A stretch of DNA of 34,977 bases from IMG/VR virus record IMGVR_UViG_3300034284_002179, positions 1 to 34,977 of that record, one strand, 5' to 3'. Source of the DNA: a virus. Of this stretch, positions 7,231 to 15,205 are shown in pieces. The notes under the pieces are model-generated. The model had not been told where the DNA came from. It did not search any database and saw nothing but the letters and a program-made list of their open reading frames with translations. Both the position numbers and the translations under genes were made by a program. Within the stretch, counting starts at the first letter, position 1; each line of letters starts with the position of its first letter.

Positions 7231-7324
7231 AAATTCGGTGTAAAGTAGTCACGGCCACTTCTAGTCCATTACACCTGTTTTTATAACCGTGGCACAATGT
7301 GGCTCGACCCTGGTTATAATTTGG
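7231..7324 (-). other. tRNA spacer with two stem-loops
   Basis: The 94-base gap holds two perfect inverted repeats: 7237-7243 with 7269-7275 (GGTGTAA/TTACACC) and 7281-7288 with 7312-7319 (TTATAACC/GGTTATAA). No ORF. Probably part of the tRNA precursor; see findings on spacer hairpins. Confidence 0.55.
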
Positions 7325-7412
7325 CGGAAGGAGTAGGATTCGAACCCACGGAACGGTTTCCCGTTCTTCAGATTTCAAGTCTGACGCAATCGACCAACTC
7401 TGCCATCCTTCC
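7325..7412 (-). tRNA. tRNA-Ser (anticodon TGA)
   Basis: Class II: acceptor GGAAGGA/TCCTTCC, discriminator G, anticodon stem-loop CAGA-CTTGAAA-TCTG, variable arm AACGGGAAACCGTT, T-loop TTCGAAT. It reads TCA/TCT. CCA is not encoded. Confidence 0.94.
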
Positions 7413-7420
7413 GTATTATA

Positions 7421-7429
7421 TTATAAATA
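7421..7429 (-). promoter_or_regulatory. putative phage promoter motif upstream of tRNA-Ser(TGA)
   Basis: Minus-strand TATTTATAA, 9 bases upstream of the tRNA 5' end, extended downstream as TATTTATAATATA. It would place a transcription start at or near the tRNA. Confidence 0.4.
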
Positions 7430-7446
7430 TAAGCAAAAACTTTTAT

Positions 7447-7911
7447 TTAAACAAGTTTTTCTTTATCTTTTTCAATTGTTTTTTTAGAGACCAGACCTCT
7501 ACCGTATTTGGTTATACGTTCTTTGTATCTTTCTTTAACGTGTGGGCTAATTGGTATTGGTGTACCATCTTCATCAATTCTAACAAATTTGATGTTGGTG
7601 TGGGTAACGATTTCCTGGTCACCTGTACGCACATTGTGTTTTCTAACTTCGATGTATAAGGACACTGATGTGTTACCAAACTCAATAACTTTACCGTAGA
7701 TTTTAAGTAACGCATTAACCTTAACGGCTTTCTTAAAGATTAACTCATCGATCTTAATTGTAACAACCATTGGTGTGTCACAAATCTGTGCAGCGTATGC
7801 GGCCGAAGCGTCATCAATTAAACTCACTAATGTACCACCGAACATATTGTCGTGTACACCGATATCACCCTTCTTACAAATGTAAGTCGTTATTAATTCC
7901 ATCTGTTCCAT
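7447..7911 (-). CDS. hotdog-fold acyl-CoA thioesterase (BACH/YciA-like)
   Basis: 154 residues. The N-terminal half carries the family signature HDNMFGGTLVSLIDDASAAYA (about residues 20-40), with the Asn and catalytic-region Asp of acyl-CoA hydrolases, followed by the strand pattern VVTIKIDELIFKKAVKVNALLKIYGKVIEFGNTSVSLYIEV typical of hotdog proteins. These enzymes hydrolyse acyl-CoA or similar thioesters. It is unusual cargo for a phage and may relate to the FabH-like gene about 6 kb away. Its start overlaps the end of the small gene upstream. The basic C-terminal tail (KKTIEKDKEKLV) is extra. Confidence 0.85.
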   Translation of the reverse strand: MEQMELITTYICKKGDIGVHDNMFGGTLVSLIDDASAAYAAQICDTPMVVTIKIDELIFKKAVKVNALLKIYGKVIEFGNTSVSLYIEVRKHNVRTGDQEIVTHTNIKFVRIDEDGTPIPISPHVKERYKERITKYGRGLVSKKTIEKDKEKLV

Positions 7912-8158
7912 TAAACAATTTTAAGTACTTATTCCTAATTTCTAAAGATTTTCTTTTAAGACTGAAAGAATCGCTATCAACCGCCTTAGCGATAATTTCC
8001 TCTTCTTCTTTAGTTACATGTTCTAACATAAAATCAAATTCATTGTCAGTTAAATTGTAAAATGATAAAAACATATCATCCATTAAATCAAACATACCAT
8101 GTTGTCCTGGTTGGTTTGTTTTTAAACATTCTTGCACCTCTGGCCTTAATACTTTCAT
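7874..8158 (-). CDS. hypothetical protein, 94 aa
   Basis: I place the start at ATG 8158 (MKVLRPEVQECLKTNQPGQH). The longer frame to 8197 would begin within 5 bases of the tmRNA 3' end and adds a less natural leader. The protein is acidic and helical, with FDLMDDMFLSFYNLTDNEFDFMLEH and a run of glutamates (KEEEEII). The end overlaps the thioesterase start by 38 bases. No domain recognised. Confidence 0.6.
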   Translation of the reverse strand: MKVLRPEVQECLKTNQPGQHGMFDLMDDMFLSFYNLTDNEFDFMLEHVTKEEEEIIAKAVDSDSFSLKRKSLEIRNKYLKLFNGTDGINNDLHL

Positions 8159-8201
8159 AATTAAAAAATTAGGGCGATACCAAAATAATACCGCCAATTT
8201 G

Positions 8202-8585
8202 TGGAGATGAGGGGATTCGAACCCCTGTCTTGTCTAGCCATTAATTAACCCTCGTTCACATGCTTATTCAATTTTTCTAAACTGACAAACTTCACAATTC
8301 CCTTATTTTGACGGTTCGGTTTACTGAGAACTAATCTTCCGCTCGCTTATAAGATAGCGACACATCTTTTTGCAGTTTTGGGTGACTGTTGTTAGCCAAG
8401 CTTTCGCTTAGACTAATTCTAGATCTGCAAACTCAACAGACTGACCATTAAACGTGATGTTTCCGTCAGCATCGATATAGCTTTCGCCATTTAAAACTGT
8501 ATATAGGTTATTAAAGTGTTTCCAATACTAACACTGCATGCATCAAATTAAAGAACGTATCTATCAATCAATTCCAGTCATCCCC
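8202..8585 (-). ncRNA. ssrA: transfer-messenger RNA (tmRNA)
   Basis: The ends form the tRNA-like domain: 5' GGGGATG pairs with 3' CATCTCC, with discriminator A and T-arm AGGGG-TTCGAAT-CCCCT. The conserved ATGCATGCAGTG block follows the 5' domain. The tag frame begins at the GGC at 8488 after TTTTAAAT and stops at TAA 8408, encoding 26 residues: GESYIDADGN, ITFNGQSVEF, ADLELV. The Gly-Glu start fits Bacteroidetes tags such as GENNYALAA, but the tag is much longer and lacks the LAA end that marks proteins for ClpXP. CCA is not encoded. The RNA would rescue stalled ribosomes. Confidence 0.93.
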
Positions 8586-8592
8586 ATATTTA

Positions 8593-8679
8593 TGGTACCG
8601 AGGGCGGGACTCGAACCCGCACGAACGTAATGTCCAAGGGATTTTAAGTCCCTCGTGTCTACCATTCCACCACCTCGGC
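8593..8679 (-). tRNA. tRNA-Leu (anticodon TAA)
   Basis: Class II: acceptor GCCGAGG/CCTCGGT (first pair G-T), discriminator A, encoded CCA at 8595-8593, anticodon stem-loop GGGA-CTTAAAA-TCCC, long variable arm, T-arm GCGGG-TTCGAGT-CCCGC. It reads TTA/TTG and lies 7 bases upstream of tmRNA in the same direction. Confidence 0.94.
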
Positions 8680-8757
8680 ATTGAAATATGATACAAAAGT
8701 AGTAAATAAATATGGACTATACAAGTGTTTTAATAAAAATTTTCAATTATTTTGTGA

Positions 8758-8768
8758 TATTTATCTAT
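8758..8768 (+). promoter_or_regulatory. putative phage promoter motif (TATTTATCTAT)
   Basis: Copy of the recurring motif immediately upstream of the ATG at 8771. Function inferred from recurrence. Confidence 0.35.
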
Positions 8769-8770
8769 AT

Positions 8771-9550
8771 ATGGGGTTAATTGAGGAAATAAAAAGAATG
8801 AGACAGATTATGTCCGTTATTAATGAAGAAAAAGGTCATGTGTCAGTATCTTGTCCAAAGTGTGATCACTCATGGAAAATTGAGGATGATGACCCTGATC
8901 CATATCTATGTCATACCTGTGGTTATGATAAACTTGAAGGTAAGTATGAACCTGAAAAACTGGCTAAATGGAAAAAAGAGTCTGGTCTAGAGGAGAATGA
9001 TGATGAAGAAGTTGAAGATGATGATAACGATTTTTTTGGTATAAGAGAAGATCTAGCTGACCTTAAGAAAGAATTGGTTGCTGCTGGTGTAAACGATAAT
9101 ACAAGATTACATCTAACACATGATAGTGAATTAAAAAGAGTTAACACACCACAAAAAGCAACAGGGCCAAAACCAAATGGTCTTTGGTATTGTGTTGGTT
9201 TTGGTTGGTTAGATTTCACAACCAGCGATTTCAAAACTTTTTATACAATCGGTAACCGTGTTCATGCTTTTGACATTAGTCTTGATGGTTTGGATGTGCT
9301 TCTTATAAGAAATTATGACCAATTGGTCAGATTTGAAAATAGATACTTGGTTAAGGATGAAACAAATTACTCAAGAAAAAATAACTTTAGCATTAACTGG
9401 GCTAAAGTTGCTGAAGATTATGATGGTATAGAGATAGCGCCATACATATATGAAGCTAGATATGAGCATGCCTGGTATTACGGTTGGGACGTTGCTTCTG
9501 GATGTATCTGGAACACAAGTGGTTTAAAATCAAAAAAACTCCTACAATAA
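8771..9550 (+). CDS. zinc-ribbon protein with C-terminal WYYGWDVASGCIWN module
   Basis: The likely start is ATG 8771 (MGLIEEIKRMRQIMSVINEE). The frame extends to 8681, but that stretch abuts tRNA-Leu and contains the promoter-like motif. Residues about 27-52 form a four-cysteine zinc ribbon (CPKC, HSWKIEDDDPDPYLC, HTC) of a type common in phage proteins. An acidic linker (ENDDEEVEDDDND) follows. The C-terminal domain has PNGLWYCVGFGWLDF and YDGIEIAPYIYEARYEHAW-YYGWDVASGC, strongly patterned conserved blocks of a family I cannot name with certainty. It is transcribed with the next gene and is possibly a virion or injected protein. Confidence 0.65.
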   Translation: MGLIEEIKRMRQIMSVINEEKGHVSVSCPKCDHSWKIEDDDPDPYLCHTCGYDKLEGKYEPEKLAKWKKESGLEENDDEEVEDDDNDFFGIREDLADLKKELVAAGVNDNTRLHLTHDSELKRVNTPQKATGPKPNGLWYCVGFGWLDFTTSDFKTFYTIGNRVHAFDISLDGLDVLLIRNYDQLVRFENRYLVKDETNYSRKNNFSINWAKVAEDYDGIEIAPYIYEARYEHAWYYGWDVASGCIWNTSGLKSKKLLQ

Positions 9551-9573
9551 AGGTATTTATTAAAAACACAAAC

Positions 9574-9586
9574 TATTTATAATATA
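9574..9586 (+). promoter_or_regulatory. putative phage promoter motif (TATTTATAATATA)
   Basis: Recurring motif about 17 bases upstream of the ATG at 9603. A weaker TATTTAT copy lies at 9554-9560. Confidence 0.4.
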
Positions 9587-9602
9587 GCAAAATCATATAA
9601 TC

Positions 9603-10352
9603 ATGAAAATTAAATTAACCTTAAAGCAAATAAAGAATTTAATCAATGAAGGTAAATTACCTTATAGATTCTTGGAAGATAATAACCCAGAAGAGACTGA
9701 AACTATTGATGGTGAAATGTCTGGTGATGGTGAGAAGATGTCAAACGAACCTGAAATGTCAGCTGATGAACAAATCAGAAGTATTAAAGGTGGTAGCATT
9801 ATTGACTTCTTACAGCAAATGCCAAGAAGAGGTTCATACGGTTATGTTTATTATACAGCTGAAATCCCTGTTAATAAAAACTATATCGATGATGACGGTG
9901 TTAAGAAACCAAACCCTATAGTTGGTAAACTATACAAAAACACCGTATTTAAATTCCAATTTGATAAATCTTATAAAAGAGCTGTTGAAATTAAAAACGA
10001 AAAAACTGGTGATGATTATGAGGTTGGATCTAGACAAGCGGTCTATAAAGATGTTGAGGGTTACAATATGTTATTAGAAGGCCCAAAAGGTTTATATTTC
10101 CCTATTGTATTAGACGACCCTAAAGGTGATCAAAGCGCAAATTACATGTTAATGAATGACAACGGTGGTTTTGATGTTGTATCGAAAGAACAAATAAAAA
10201 AATATTTAAAACCCGTTTCAGGTACATCAACATATATTAATTACAGATCTTTAATTGTCCAAAAAATATTTAAAATTAAAGCTGGGGGTAGGGCGTTTAG
10301 CAACTCAGAGTTCCCTTACGAATATTTAGGACCAGAAAACTTACAGAAATAA
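9603..10352 (+). CDS. hypothetical phage protein, possibly structural, 249 aa
   Basis: Starts MKIKLTLKQIKNLINEGKL, a basic amphipathic helix of the kind often found at the start of T4-like virion proteins. Next comes an acidic, Met/Ser/Glu-rich linker (about residues 30-60), then a domain with GSIIDFLQQMPRRGSYGYVYYTAEIPV, and a beta-rich region ending EYLGPENLQK. No catalytic motif is visible. It has its own promoter-like motif and ends in a strong terminator shared with the convergent gene. A virion role is a guess from the N-terminus and strand. Confidence 0.6.
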   Translation: MKIKLTLKQIKNLINEGKLPYRFLEDNNPEETETIDGEMSGDGEKMSNEPEMSADEQIRSIKGGSIIDFLQQMPRRGSYGYVYYTAEIPVNKNYIDDDGVKKPNPIVGKLYKNTVFKFQFDKSYKRAVEIKNEKTGDDYEVGSRQAVYKDVEGYNMLLEGPKGLYFPIVLDDPKGDQSANYMLMNDNGGFDVVSKEQIKKYLKPVSGTSTYINYRSLIVQKIFKIKAGGRAFSNSEFPYEYLGPENLQK

Positions 10353-10379
10353 AAAAAGCCCCAATTTAAGGGGCTTTTT
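10353..10379. terminator. bidirectional intrinsic terminator
   Basis: Perfect 10-bp stem AAAAAGCCCC (10353-10362) with GGGGCTTTTT (10370-10379) around the loop AATTTAA. It gives a T-run on both strands and lies between the convergent genes ending at 10352 and 10383. Confidence 0.9.
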
Positions 10380-10382
10380 CTT

Positions 10383-11414
10383 TTACTTATTAAATCGTTT
10401 AAACGATGCTTCCGTTATCAGATTATATTTGGCACGTCCAATAAACTCACTAAGATTCTTTGCATCCGTATAACTCATAGCTGATGTTAGATAATGTTTA
10501 AAGTTATCAACCCAACCATCTATAGTATATTCAACAGCATGCACCCTTACAACACCTTCAGATGTTTTAACGTCCGTCTTACCCCAACTTGCTTGCACCT
10601 CTTTGGTTGACATCCCTCTGAATTTCTTGTATAGTTTACCACCAGCTTTAAAAAATTCTTTTGCTTTTAAATTGTACTGATTAATACGTTCACCATCCTC
10701 ATCTACGGTATCACCAGCACTTTCCAGGGCTTTATTAAAGATTGAACCAAGCATTACATAGTCAGCACCAAGGGCCAATGCTTTAATTACATCTGAATAC
10801 TTTTTAAACCCACCGTCAGCAACAATTTGCGCTGGTTTTTCTAAAGTGCATGAAACTTTATATGTTTCAACAATCAATGAGGCCATTGGATACCCGACAC
10901 CTGTGTGTACAGTTGTTAAACAACCACCACCGTTTCCAATACCAATTCTAACATAGTCAGCACCAGCATCAGATAATAAAGCGTATGTTTCTGGATTGGC
11001 AACATTACCAACCATCAATACCAATGAATCACCATATTTCTCCTTCGCTGTTCTGGTTAATTCGTGTACAGCTGGCATATGGCCGTTTGCAACATCTAAA
11101 AGAATGTGATGTTTTGATTCTTTTGGTTGATCGTTCTTAATGAACACATCTTCGAATTGAGTAAGCCCATATGAAATCCACTCACTAAAACTTGTCTTGG
11201 GATGTAAATCTGTATTGGCTGTTCTTGGTAAGATCACATTAATACATTGCTCTTTAAAATAATGAGCGTTGTGTATGTTCACAACTGTATCCATGGGCGC
11301 TGTGAATAAAGGTAATCCACCTTTATCATCAAAGGGGTATATTTCCGATCTGGAGTTAATTCTGGTTATTGCCGATGGCATTAACAACACATCATCAAAG
11401 TCAAATAAAGTCAT
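10383..11414 (-). CDS. GMP reductase / IMP dehydrogenase-like enzyme
   Basis: 343 residues, the length of GMP reductase and shorter than IMP dehydrogenase with its CBS domains. The TIM-barrel signatures are all present: FDDVLLMPS at the start, LMVGNVANPETYALLSDAGADYVRIGIG, the catalytic-cysteine loop GNGGGCLTTVHTGVGYP, and IVADGGFKKYSDVIKALALGADYVMLGSIF (phosphate site). GMP reductase converts GMP to IMP with NADPH; IMPDH runs IMP to XMP with NAD+. The Cys-loop is unusual (G-N-G-G-G-C rather than G-P-G-S-x-C), so the direction and even the substrate are open. It ends the leftward glycan gene run, 57 bases after the glycosyltransferase. Confidence 0.88.
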   Translation of the reverse strand: MTLFDFDDVLLMPSAITRINSRSEIYPFDDKGGLPLFTAPMDTVVNIHNAHYFKEQCINVILPRTANTDLHPKTSFSEWISYGLTQFEDVFIKNDQPKESKHHILLDVANGHMPAVHELTRTAKEKYGDSLVLMVGNVANPETYALLSDAGADYVRIGIGNGGGCLTTVHTGVGYPMASLIVETYKVSCTLEKPAQIVADGGFKKYSDVIKALALGADYVMLGSIFNKALESAGDTVDEDGERINQYNLKAKEFFKAGGKLYKKFRGMSTKEVQASWGKTDVKTSEGVVRVHAVEYTIDGWVDNFKHYLTSAMSYTDAKNLSEFIGRAKYNLITEASFKRFNK

Positions 11415-11471
11415 ATTGTTTTATTTTATGTTATGGGACAAAAGTAGTAACTAATTTGGTATAAACCAAAT

Positions 11472-12116
11472 TTAAACCCACTTTGGTTTATCTAAAATAT
11501 ATTTTTCTCCATAAACCTTTAGATCACTATTTATTATATCATCAAAATTACTTACATAGTTTTTTGAGGTCGACATTTTACCAAAAAGCTTAAAACCTAG
11601 ATAACCGTAACAAGGTTTAGGTGAGTACTGATGTAAATACTCATCACCAGCATAATGAATTAAATCTTGTGGTATTGGTGTGTATAAATCTGTTTTACCA
11701 AAAATAAGTGTACCCCACCCATAATCCCTATTATAATGAACTCTTAAACCGAAAACATATGGTTTTATTTTAATCTCCAATTGGGTTTTATCCATACCGA
11801 TTAAATTAACTTCATCATCCTCGTTATAAAATCTAACAACATCATCAATCATTTTCCCATTAAATAATATATCATCATTACATAAAGCGTAATATTTTGA
11901 CTTGGTTAATAATACACCTAAATTCCAAGATTTATTACACATTAGATTTGATCCAGTGTTTACGATTTTAAGTTTTTCATATTCAGGTAGTCTCACCCGA
12001 TTTTCAGAATTTTCAATTAAAATAATCTCACTAACTAATGGATGAAAATTTAACATTTCCAATAAAAATGGCATTGTTTCAGCCATATATACGGTTGGTA
12101 TGATAAAGGTTACCAT
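11472..12116 (-). CDS. family 2-like glycosyltransferase
   Basis: 214 residues with a GT-A fold pattern: N-terminal nucleotide-sugar part MVTFIIPTVYMAETMPFLLE, the motif VNTGSNLMCNKSWNLGV (about residues 51-67), and YYALCNDDILFNGKM with the metal-binding Asp pair. It is somewhat shorter than typical enzymes (about 250-300), with a compact C-terminus. It should transfer a sugar from a nucleotide-sugar donor. It follows the methyltransferase by 6 bases. Confidence 0.8.
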   Translation of the reverse strand: MVTFIIPTVYMAETMPFLLEMLNFHPLVSEIILIENSENRVRLPEYEKLKIVNTGSNLMCNKSWNLGVLLTKSKYYALCNDDILFNGKMIDDVVRFYNEDDEVNLIGMDKTQLEIKIKPYVFGLRVHYNRDYGWGTLIFGKTDLYTPIPQDLIHYAGDEYLHQYSPKPCYGYLGFKLFGKMSTSKNYVSNFDDIINSDLKVYGEKYILDKPKWV

Positions 12117-12122
12117 ATTTAA

Positions 12123-12668
12123 TTATCGTTTAATACCCCAAAAATACAAATCACATGTTTCTGGTTCGTATTTAAATTCATATTCGGTGAAAATATTATT
12201 CACATCAAGAACTTTTTTAATATCGCTTTCTGTTAAATTTTTATAGTAGTTAGCCCATTCTTCACTAAATTGGGAAAGAAATGGTGCGTTTTCTGGTGTT
12301 GTCCTCAAAGTACCATGCTCATGTCTACTTGTTGAGGCACATGTAAATACCATTAAACCACCAGATCTTAATAACCTAACCATGTTATTTAAAGACCTCG
12401 CATAATACATATCATGTTCAAAACATTCCCCAGATGTTACAATATCAAATTGGAAACCAGAGTCATATAAATGAGCTGGGCAAATAACATCAACATTGGG
12501 TCCGCTAGCTAAGTCTAAACCAATATAATAATATGGTTGTTGAAATAGGTGTCTAACATTACCGTTGATATCTAATGAACCAATATCCAGTATTTTAACA
12601 TCAGTGAAAAGGTTTGGGTATTTTTCTTTAACTGATCTAAAGAAGTTTTGTTGTTGTTCGTGTGCCAT
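12123..12668 (-). CDS. class I SAM-dependent methyltransferase
   Basis: 181 residues. Motif I is VKILDIGSLDINGNVRHLF (about residues 23-41), with the acidic end of strand 2 at YIGLDLASGPNVDVI, motif IV FDIVTSGECFEHD, and the post-motif LLRSGGLMVFTCAS. The fold is that of small glycan or small-molecule O-methyltransferases. It sits inside the sugar gene cluster, so a sugar or lipid-linked substrate is likely. The start is taken at MAHEQQQNFF; a 42-base gap separates it from the upstream gene. Confidence 0.85.
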   Translation of the reverse strand: MAHEQQQNFFRSVKEKYPNLFTDVKILDIGSLDINGNVRHLFQQPYYYIGLDLASGPNVDVICPAHLYDSGFQFDIVTSGECFEHDMYYARSLNNMVRLLRSGGLMVFTCASTSRHEHGTLRTTPENAPFLSQFSEEWANYYKNLTESDIKKVLDVNNIFTEYEFKYEPETCDLYFWGIKR

Positions 12669-12710
12669 ATTTTTTTTATAAAAATAGAGAAACTTTTTAA
12701 TAAAACCAAA

Positions 12711-13700
12711 TTATTCCTCAACAATTCTTGCTGAATCAATGTAAAACCTATCATTGGGGTTGGTTAGATTTAATTCTTTAAATAAAGAACCATTGACAAA
12801 TATTTTTATGTGAGCAGCGTCCGCATAATTAACCTTTAAGTTAATCCAAACACACCTATAATAAGGTACAATAAAAGTTTTTGTTACCCCATTTTTGTTT
12901 TTATCAATAACAACCACGTCAATAATGTTCCCGTCTAACTTACTCAAATTATCATGAGCAATATGTAACACGCCATCAACTGTGTGTAAACAGTATTTAT
13001 CAGATAAACCAATAAATGTTTGATTAGTGTTAATCTTCATTACATCTTTTATCTTATCAGTACTCTCAACTTTAATTTTTAGTTTTGACCATAGGGTATC
13101 ATATATCATACCCTCTGTAAGAGGAAACGTTTGTTTATGATATCTTGATTTATATTCGGATACCAAATACTCCTCATCATATTTTAAGTCATCAAATGAT
13201 AGTTTTTTTAAGTTAAAGCTAATGGGTAAAAGTAAATGTTTAGTTTCTTTATGGCTTGCTGGTTCAAAACCAACCAAATCGCATTCACCATCACATATTA
13301 ACGCTTTAGCTTCCTCAAAGTGTGTAAAATCGTTTATTTCAGAATCATATTCCAAATAATGAACAATGTCATACCCAAGAGCTTTTAGGTAAGCAAAACC
13401 ACCAGATTGTAATGTCCAACAAGCTAAAAGTGTAGTGGCTGATTTTAAATTTATAAATGTAAATTTTATATTACCGATTTTGGTATTAGACCAATATTGT
13501 ATTGTTGGATCAAGTATTAATTTATTTTCGTTATCAAATATTGTGTATTTACACATTTCTTCAATATCTTTTGGTATTGGTGAATGTGATATAACCATTA
13601 TGTCCTTACCTTGTTTACTAATACTATCAACCAAAGACCTTAAAACTTGTTGTTTTTTAAAAGTAGGGGTATAGGCGGTTATTAAATAAATTTCTTTCAT
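12711..13700 (-). CDS. putative glycosyltransferase-like protein, 329 aa
   Basis: Begins MKEIYLITAYTPTFKKQQVLRSLVDSISKQ, a Rossmann/GT-A style opening in which a strand is followed by a helix and a second strand (DIMVISHSPIP). HYLEYDSEIND at about residues 112-122 could be the acidic metal site. The last third (VVVIDKNKNGVTKTFIVPYYR ... KIFVNGSLFKEL) looks beta-rich and may be a separate binding domain. Not a confident family match; position between FabH and the methyltransferase supports a glycan role. Confidence 0.55.
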   Translation of the reverse strand: MKEIYLITAYTPTFKKQQVLRSLVDSISKQGKDIMVISHSPIPKDIEEMCKYTIFDNENKLILDPTIQYWSNTKIGNIKFTFINLKSATTLLACWTLQSGGFAYLKALGYDIVHYLEYDSEINDFTHFEEAKALICDGECDLVGFEPASHKETKHLLLPISFNLKKLSFDDLKYDEEYLVSEYKSRYHKQTFPLTEGMIYDTLWSKLKIKVESTDKIKDVMKINTNQTFIGLSDKYCLHTVDGVLHIAHDNLSKLDGNIIDVVVIDKNKNGVTKTFIVPYYRCVWINLKVNYADAAHIKIFVNGSLFKELNLTNPNDRFYIDSARIVEE

Positions 13701-13701
13701 A

Positions 13702-14643
13702 TTATTTAACCCATTTCATTATAGTTGAACCCCAGGCCCAACCAGAACCAATCGCTGTGAATACGATGATATCACCTTTATTAATCTGATTATTCATAAC
13801 AGCGTCATCTAATGCTATGGGTACCGATGCACCAGCAATGTTAGCGTATTTATGCATAACAGTTTTAACCTTTTCCATTGGTAAACCAACTTCATCAGCA
13901 ACTATTTTTAATATATTGATACTTGGTTGGTGTGGTATAAGCATATCAACTTCCTCAGCTTTAATATTTGATTTTTTAAGTACACTCTTTATCGATATTG
14001 GTAAAACCTTAATAGCTTGTTCCCAAACCTCTTTACCTCTCATTATGAAAGGTGCGTTAAGTGGCATGTTGAAACCAGTCATACCAGTGTCCTTACCATT
14101 TGCACTACTTTCAAATGACATCCAACCATCTTCATCATAACCCAAAACAATTGCACCAGCACCATCACCAAAAAATACGGAGTGTTGGTTAGTCCAATCT
14201 GTATGTTTTGAGTAAGCTTCTGTTGCAATAATTAAAACGTTTTTATGTACCTTATGACTTATAAGTGGTATCATAAGATTAATTGCGTAAACAAAACCAG
14301 AACAAACAGCGTTTATATCAAAAGCTGGTATATCTCTATCAATATTAAATTTATTGTGTATGATACATGCTGTTGATGGTGATATTTTTTCTGGACTAGA
14401 TGTTGCAACAATAATTAAATCAATACCATCAATTCCCATATTAGCCGACTCAAGCGCTTTTAAGGCAGCTTTATAACCCATCTCGGATGGTGTTTCTTCG
14501 GCAACTCTTCTTTCATCAATACCAAGTTTATCTTTAACCCAAACATGTGTTGTATTAACAGTTTTTTCAAGGTCATGATTAGTTACAATCTTATTAGGTA
14601 AATAAGAGCCAACACCTTTTATACTAACATTATTATAAATCAT
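13702..14643 (-). CDS. fabH: 3-oxoacyl-ACP synthase III (KASIII/FabH-like)
   Basis: 313 residues, full family length. The catalytic triad is intact: Cys in FDINAVCSGFVYAINL (about 113), His in MLIPHQPSINIL (about 237), and Asn in HKYANIAGASVPIAL (about 267). The closing FTAIGSGWAWGSTIMKW is typical. KASIII condenses an acyl-CoA with malonyl-ACP to start acyl chains. Here it overlaps the acyltransferase gene by 11 bases and follows an aminotransferase, so making an acyl group for an amino sugar is a more likely role than membrane lipid synthesis. Phage-encoded FabH is rare in my knowledge. The symbol marks the family; the substrate is unknown. Confidence 0.92.
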   Translation of the reverse strand: MIYNNVSIKGVGSYLPNKIVTNHDLEKTVNTTHVWVKDKLGIDERRVAEETPSEMGYKAALKALESANMGIDGIDLIIVATSSPEKISPSTACIIHNKFNIDRDIPAFDINAVCSGFVYAINLMIPLISHKVHKNVLIIATEAYSKHTDWTNQHSVFFGDGAGAIVLGYDEDGWMSFESSANGKDTGMTGFNMPLNAPFIMRGKEVWEQAIKVLPISIKSVLKKSNIKAEEVDMLIPHQPSINILKIVADEVGLPMEKVKTVMHKYANIAGASVPIALDDAVMNNQINKGDIIVFTAIGSGWAWGSTIMKWVK

Positions 14644-15205
14644 ATTCTAACATTTTATTCTCCCTGTTTTTAATTAATTTAATCGGGTTACCACCATATA
14701 TACCATAAGCAGGTAGATCTTTACTGACTAAACTTAATGCACCAACTGCCGTACCCTCTTCAATTGTTACACCTGGTAAAACAACCACGTTACAACCAAG
14801 AACAACATACTTCTTTAAATGCACGGTTTTGCTTCTAACGTTAGTAAATTCTTTAGGTACTGTTGGCCCAACTAAATAATTACCAGAAAAATCATCTGAT
14901 GATGAGTAAATTGAAACTTTTCCTGATATTTGCGAATGATCCTCACAAATTATAGCACCAGAACCTATTAAATGAGCATAACACGCAATATGTATATAAT
15001 TACCCAATTTAATACCACCTTCACCAGCACTTAAGATACAAAAATCATCTATTCTAACATTTGAACCGATCTCGATATTTTTAGCGTTATATATTGACGC
15101 TTTGTCCGATATTAAAACGTTTTCACCTAACGATTTAAAACCCATTTCTAATAATTCATTTCTACTGTAAAACATATTATCTATTAGCTTTTGTGTAAAT
15201 CTCAA
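14633..15205 (-). CDS. hexapeptide-repeat acyltransferase (WbbJ/LbH type)
   Basis: 190 residues with left-handed beta-helix repeats from about residue 38 onward (VLISDKASIYNAKNIEIGSN, VRIDDFCILSAGEGGIKLGN). It then has the VVLPGVTIEEGTAVGALSLVSKDLP and YGIYGGNPIKLIKNR end typical of maltose/galactoside acetyltransferase relatives. These trimeric enzymes transfer acetyl or other acyl groups from acyl-CoA or ACP to sugars. The start overlaps the DegT gene by 29 bases and the end overlaps fabH by 11. It is a good candidate to attach the group made by the FabH-like enzyme. Confidence 0.88.
   Translation of the reverse strand: MRFTQKLIDNMFYSRNELLEMGFKSLGENVLISDKASIYNAKNIEIGSNVRIDDFCILSAGEGGIKLGNYIHIACYAHLIGSGAIICEDHSQISGKVSIYSSSDDFSGNYLVGPTVPKEFTNVRSKTVHLKKYVVLGCNVVVLPGVTIEEGTAVGALSLVSKDLPAYGIYGGNPIKLIKNRENKMLEYDL

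Noticed and set aside
7005-7659. Plus-strand frames across the first tRNA cluster
   Set aside because: They read the complement of tRNA genes and of the thioesterase; tRNA structure explains the sequence.
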